Shown here: positions 12,391 to 14,118 of the stretch, one piece after another
Numbering within the stretch: position 1 is the stretch's first letter
How the letters are laid out: every line of letters begins with the position of its first letter
Translations under genes and position numbers: made by a program
Notes under the pieces: generated by a model
Told to the model about the DNA's origin: nothing
The model's input: the letters and a program-made list of their open reading frames with translations, nothing else
Database searches by the model: none
Source: Sphingomonadales bacterium
GTDB lineage: Bacteria > Pseudomonadota > Alphaproteobacteria > Sphingomonadales > Sphingomonadaceae
Assembly: GCA_024636595.1 (NCBI GenBank)
Contig: JAGXGT010000029.1
Coordinates: 1-14,118 of the forward strand
Direction of reading: 5' to 3'
Length of the DNA stretch: 14,118 nucleotides

Positions 12391-12710
12391 CGGCGGCTTT
12401 GCACCGCACTCGACGCGGAGCCCTGCAGGCGATCAGCATTCCGCCTCTACAACCACTGCCCGCTTTGGCCCAAAATCCGGCAACATCGCCGCGACGCTGG
12501 TCTCAAGACAGTTTGCATATTTTCTATCGGAAATGCTGCTGCATTTCTGATTGGCTGCTTTTCTCGTCGATCATAATAGGGAGCCGATCCGTAAAGATAC
12601 TGATTTCGACCAGTTGGAATGCGGTTATGGTCATGGGCAAAATACACCCTCCCCATCCGCGATGGCAGGGTTGATTGCCCAGGCAGAAAAACTTACAGGA
12701 GCGAATATTC
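12391..12710 (+). promoter_or_regulatory. gene-free region with candidate promoter and hairpins upstream of the stress protein
   Basis: No convincing gene is seen; frames crossing it are continuations of shadows of the GFA-family gene. A 7-bp perfect palindrome with a wobble extension (12530-12536 GAAATGC, loop TGCT, 12541-12547 GCATTTC) lies just before a possible promoter, TTGGCT (12551-12556) and CATAAT (12572-12577), whose 15-base spacer is short. Further down, a leader hairpin is formed by CCCT/AGGG and CCATC/GATGG (12647-12670). The palindrome could be an operator; there is no FNR-type TTGAT-N4-ATCAA box. Confidence 0.35.
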
Positions 12711-13529
12711 ATGTCCGTACCGAAGCAGATTTTGGTTGCAACCGATTTGACAGCCAGAGGGGACCGACCGTTCGCACGCGCGAAATTGCTCGCCGATTTC
12801 TGGGGAGCGGGTCGTACCCTGTTGTTCGTCAACAGTCCCAAAAACGAGGTTGATATCGCGAAAGTGGAGGCCCTGCTGCTCCGCAATTATGGGAAAGATG
12901 CCGAAGGCTGCAATCTGGCGGTAAATTATGGCAAGCCCCCCGAAGTCATTGCTGACACGGCGTCACAGCTGGACAGCGACCTGATCATTGTCGGCGCCGC
13001 CCGGCATAATGATATTTCCGACTTTTTTCTCGGCACGGCGGTCGATAATCTGGTCCACCACGCAGAGGCACCGGTGCTGATCGTGAAAGAACGTCCGTGG
13101 GCAAATTATGACCGTATTTTGGTGGCCACGGATTTTTCCGATTTCTCGGCCCAGGCGCTGCGCACGGCGCTGGACTTTTTTCCCGGCGTGGAGATTGATT
13201 TCGTGCATGCCTATCATGTCGCTTACGAAGCCTGGCTGAAATCCGATGGCGTTGCCGCCGAAATGTTGACCGACGCGGAAAAGGAACTGCAGGATTTCAT
13301 GGCGGCCATGAACCTGTCGGTGAGCGATCAGGCGCGGGTTAATCCGCACCTCGTCGAAGGGGATCTGCACCAGTCGGTCCACCGGATGCTCGATACCGGC
13401 GACTTTGATCTGCTGGTACTGGGAACGCACGGACGGAGCGGTTTTGTCATGGCTACCATCGGCAGCCGGGCGAGTGAAATGATGGGCTGGTCGCCGGTCG
13501 ATGTGCTGATGGTCAGAAAGTCAGCCTAG
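12711..13529 (+). CDS. tandem-domain universal stress protein
   Basis: 272 residues from ATG 12711, with AGGAG (12697-12701) nine bases upstream; a frame open from 12675 lacks a ribosome site. Two UspA domains follow each other: residues 1-127 (KQILVATDLT ... APVLIVKE) and 133-270 (YDRILVATDFSDFSAQALRT ... VDVLMVRK). The second has the complete ATP-binding motif G-x2-G-x9-G-S (G238, G241, G251, S252 in LGTHGRSGF). In the first the middle glycine is replaced by Arg98 (GAARHN..., G95, G108, T109), so nucleotide binding may be limited to one domain. Such tandem proteins are cytosolic and act in stress or growth-arrest survival. The stop overlaps the convergent gene by four bases. Confidence 0.93.
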   Translation: MSVPKQILVATDLTARGDRPFARAKLLADFWGAGRTLLFVNSPKNEVDIAKVEALLLRNYGKDAEGCNLAVNYGKPPEVIADTASQLDSDLIIVGAARHNDISDFFLGTAVDNLVHHAEAPVLIVKERPWANYDRILVATDFSDFSAQALRTALDFFPGVEIDFVHAYHVAYEAWLKSDGVAAEMLTDAEKELQDFMAAMNLSVSDQARVNPHLVEGDLHQSVHRMLDTGDFDLLVLGTHGRSGFVMATIGSRASEMMGWSPVDVLMVRKSA

Positions 13530-14118
13530 ACCAGTGCGTGCTCAGCAGTTTTCTGCTGCGCCGTATCGGCTTGCCCGGTTAGGCGACGATATAAATGCCA
13601 TGTCGCATGGCCAAGTACCGGCAGCACGACGAGCAGCCCGAGGAACAGCGGCAGCATGGCAACAAACAGGGCTCCCGCAATCACGACAGCCCAGATCAGC
13701 AAAACGAGTTTGTTCGATCGGACAGATGCGAGGCTGGCAATGATCGCCGTGATAAAATCGACATTGCGATCCACCAGCATCGGCAGGCTGATGACCGTGA
13801 TCGCATAAAAGGCCAGCGCCATCAGCGCGCCGACGATACCGCCGACCATCAGCATCATCAAACCCGCGCCGGTGGCCAGCAGTGCGAGGGATTCGGATCC
13901 GATGCCGGATTCGGCCAGAAAAATCGCAAATATACCATGCGCAACCATCAGCCAGAATCCGAAGGCGACGAACAGGATAACGCCCATGCTCAATATTTGC
14001 TCGTCACCGCGCCCCCGCAATGCCCCGAGGATCGCGCGCCAACACATCGGCTCACCCGCTTCGCGGCGGCGGCTCACTTCATAAAGTCCCACCGCCACAA
14101 AAGGCGCGAGCAGTGGAA
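13526..14118 (-). CDS. DUF2189 family integral membrane protein (N-terminus outside window)
   Basis: 197 C-terminal codons are visible. A GTG at 14098 is not taken as start because the frame stays open to the window edge and reads PLLAPFVAVGLYEVSRRREA, the conserved entry segment of DUF2189. Then follow at least four membrane segments, the motif VISLPMLVDRNVDFITAI (around the fourth quarter of the family) and the C-terminal VVLPVLGHATWHLYRRL. The protein sits in the inner membrane and its function is unknown. In the family the part missing here is a cytoplasmic N-terminus plus the first membrane helix. The stop codon lies in a CTAG shared with that of the stress-protein gene. Confidence 0.9.
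   Translation of the reverse strand, partial: PLLAPFVAVGLYEVSRRREAGEPMCWRAILGALRGRGDEQILSMGVILFVAFGFWLMVAHGIFAIFLAESGIGSESLALLATGAGLMMLMVGGIVGALMALAFYAITVISLPMLVDRNVDFITAIIASLASVRSNKLVLLIWAVVIAGALFVAMLPLFLGLLVVLPVLGHATWHLYRRLTGQADTAQQKTAEHALV

Overview
The window looks like chromosomal DNA of an alphaproteobacterium, most likely of the order Sphingomonadales. The reasons are the high G+C of most genes (43 of 60 bases in 11521-11580), the short (242-residue) DapB, a DUF6491-type lipoprotein, and palindromic intergenic repeats of the kind common in sphingomonads (cores TGAGCTTGTCGAA, TCGAGCGAAGTCGAGA and CCTCTCCC..GGGAGAGG). No phage structural, plasmid or transposase gene was seen.

Left part (1-5227, + strand). 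It begins with the 3' end of a regulator-like gene of uncertain family, then a small putative lipoprotein and a small exported protein. A tightly packed operon follows: an NTF2/SnoaL-like protein, an APC amino-acid permease, a POT-family peptide transporter, a 44-codon ORF and a VOC-fold protein. The reading frames overlap or nearly touch throughout. The 44-codon ORF looks like the two ends of a second APC permease joined by a large internal deletion. The operon leader (1280-1391) can form competing RNA structures, one of which reaches the Shine-Dalgarno sequence of the first gene.

Middle (5264-7541). A tRNA-Arg(CCG), a lipoprotein and the pair '86-residue unknown gene - nth (endonuclease III)' lie on the - strand. 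A small exported protein of unknown role is divergent from that pair.

Accessory segment (about 7542-10200). A block of palindromic repeats is followed by a HicA/HicB toxin-antitoxin module whose -10 box sits in a 7+7 palindrome. Next is a clearly AT-rich cassette (20 G+C of 60 in 9541-9600) of three ORFs: a 34-codon ORF, a 442-residue protein and a 67-residue protein. The 442-residue protein resembles a proteasome/HslV-type Ntn hydrolase. It has Thr right after Met1, Asp and Lys at the expected catalytic positions, and a C-terminal strand very like that of archaeal proteasome beta subunits, but it carries a long helical insertion. This is the strongest candidate in the window for a poorly described system. 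Its function is not known from the sequence.

Right part (10202-14118). dapB (lysine/cell-wall synthesis, - strand) and cobB (sirtuin deacylase, + strand) are divergent across about 400 bases holding three successive inverted-repeat pairs. cobB overlaps a GFA/CENP-V-type zinc protein. A tandem universal stress protein then ends convergently with a DUF2189 membrane protein, the two stop codons sharing one CTAG.
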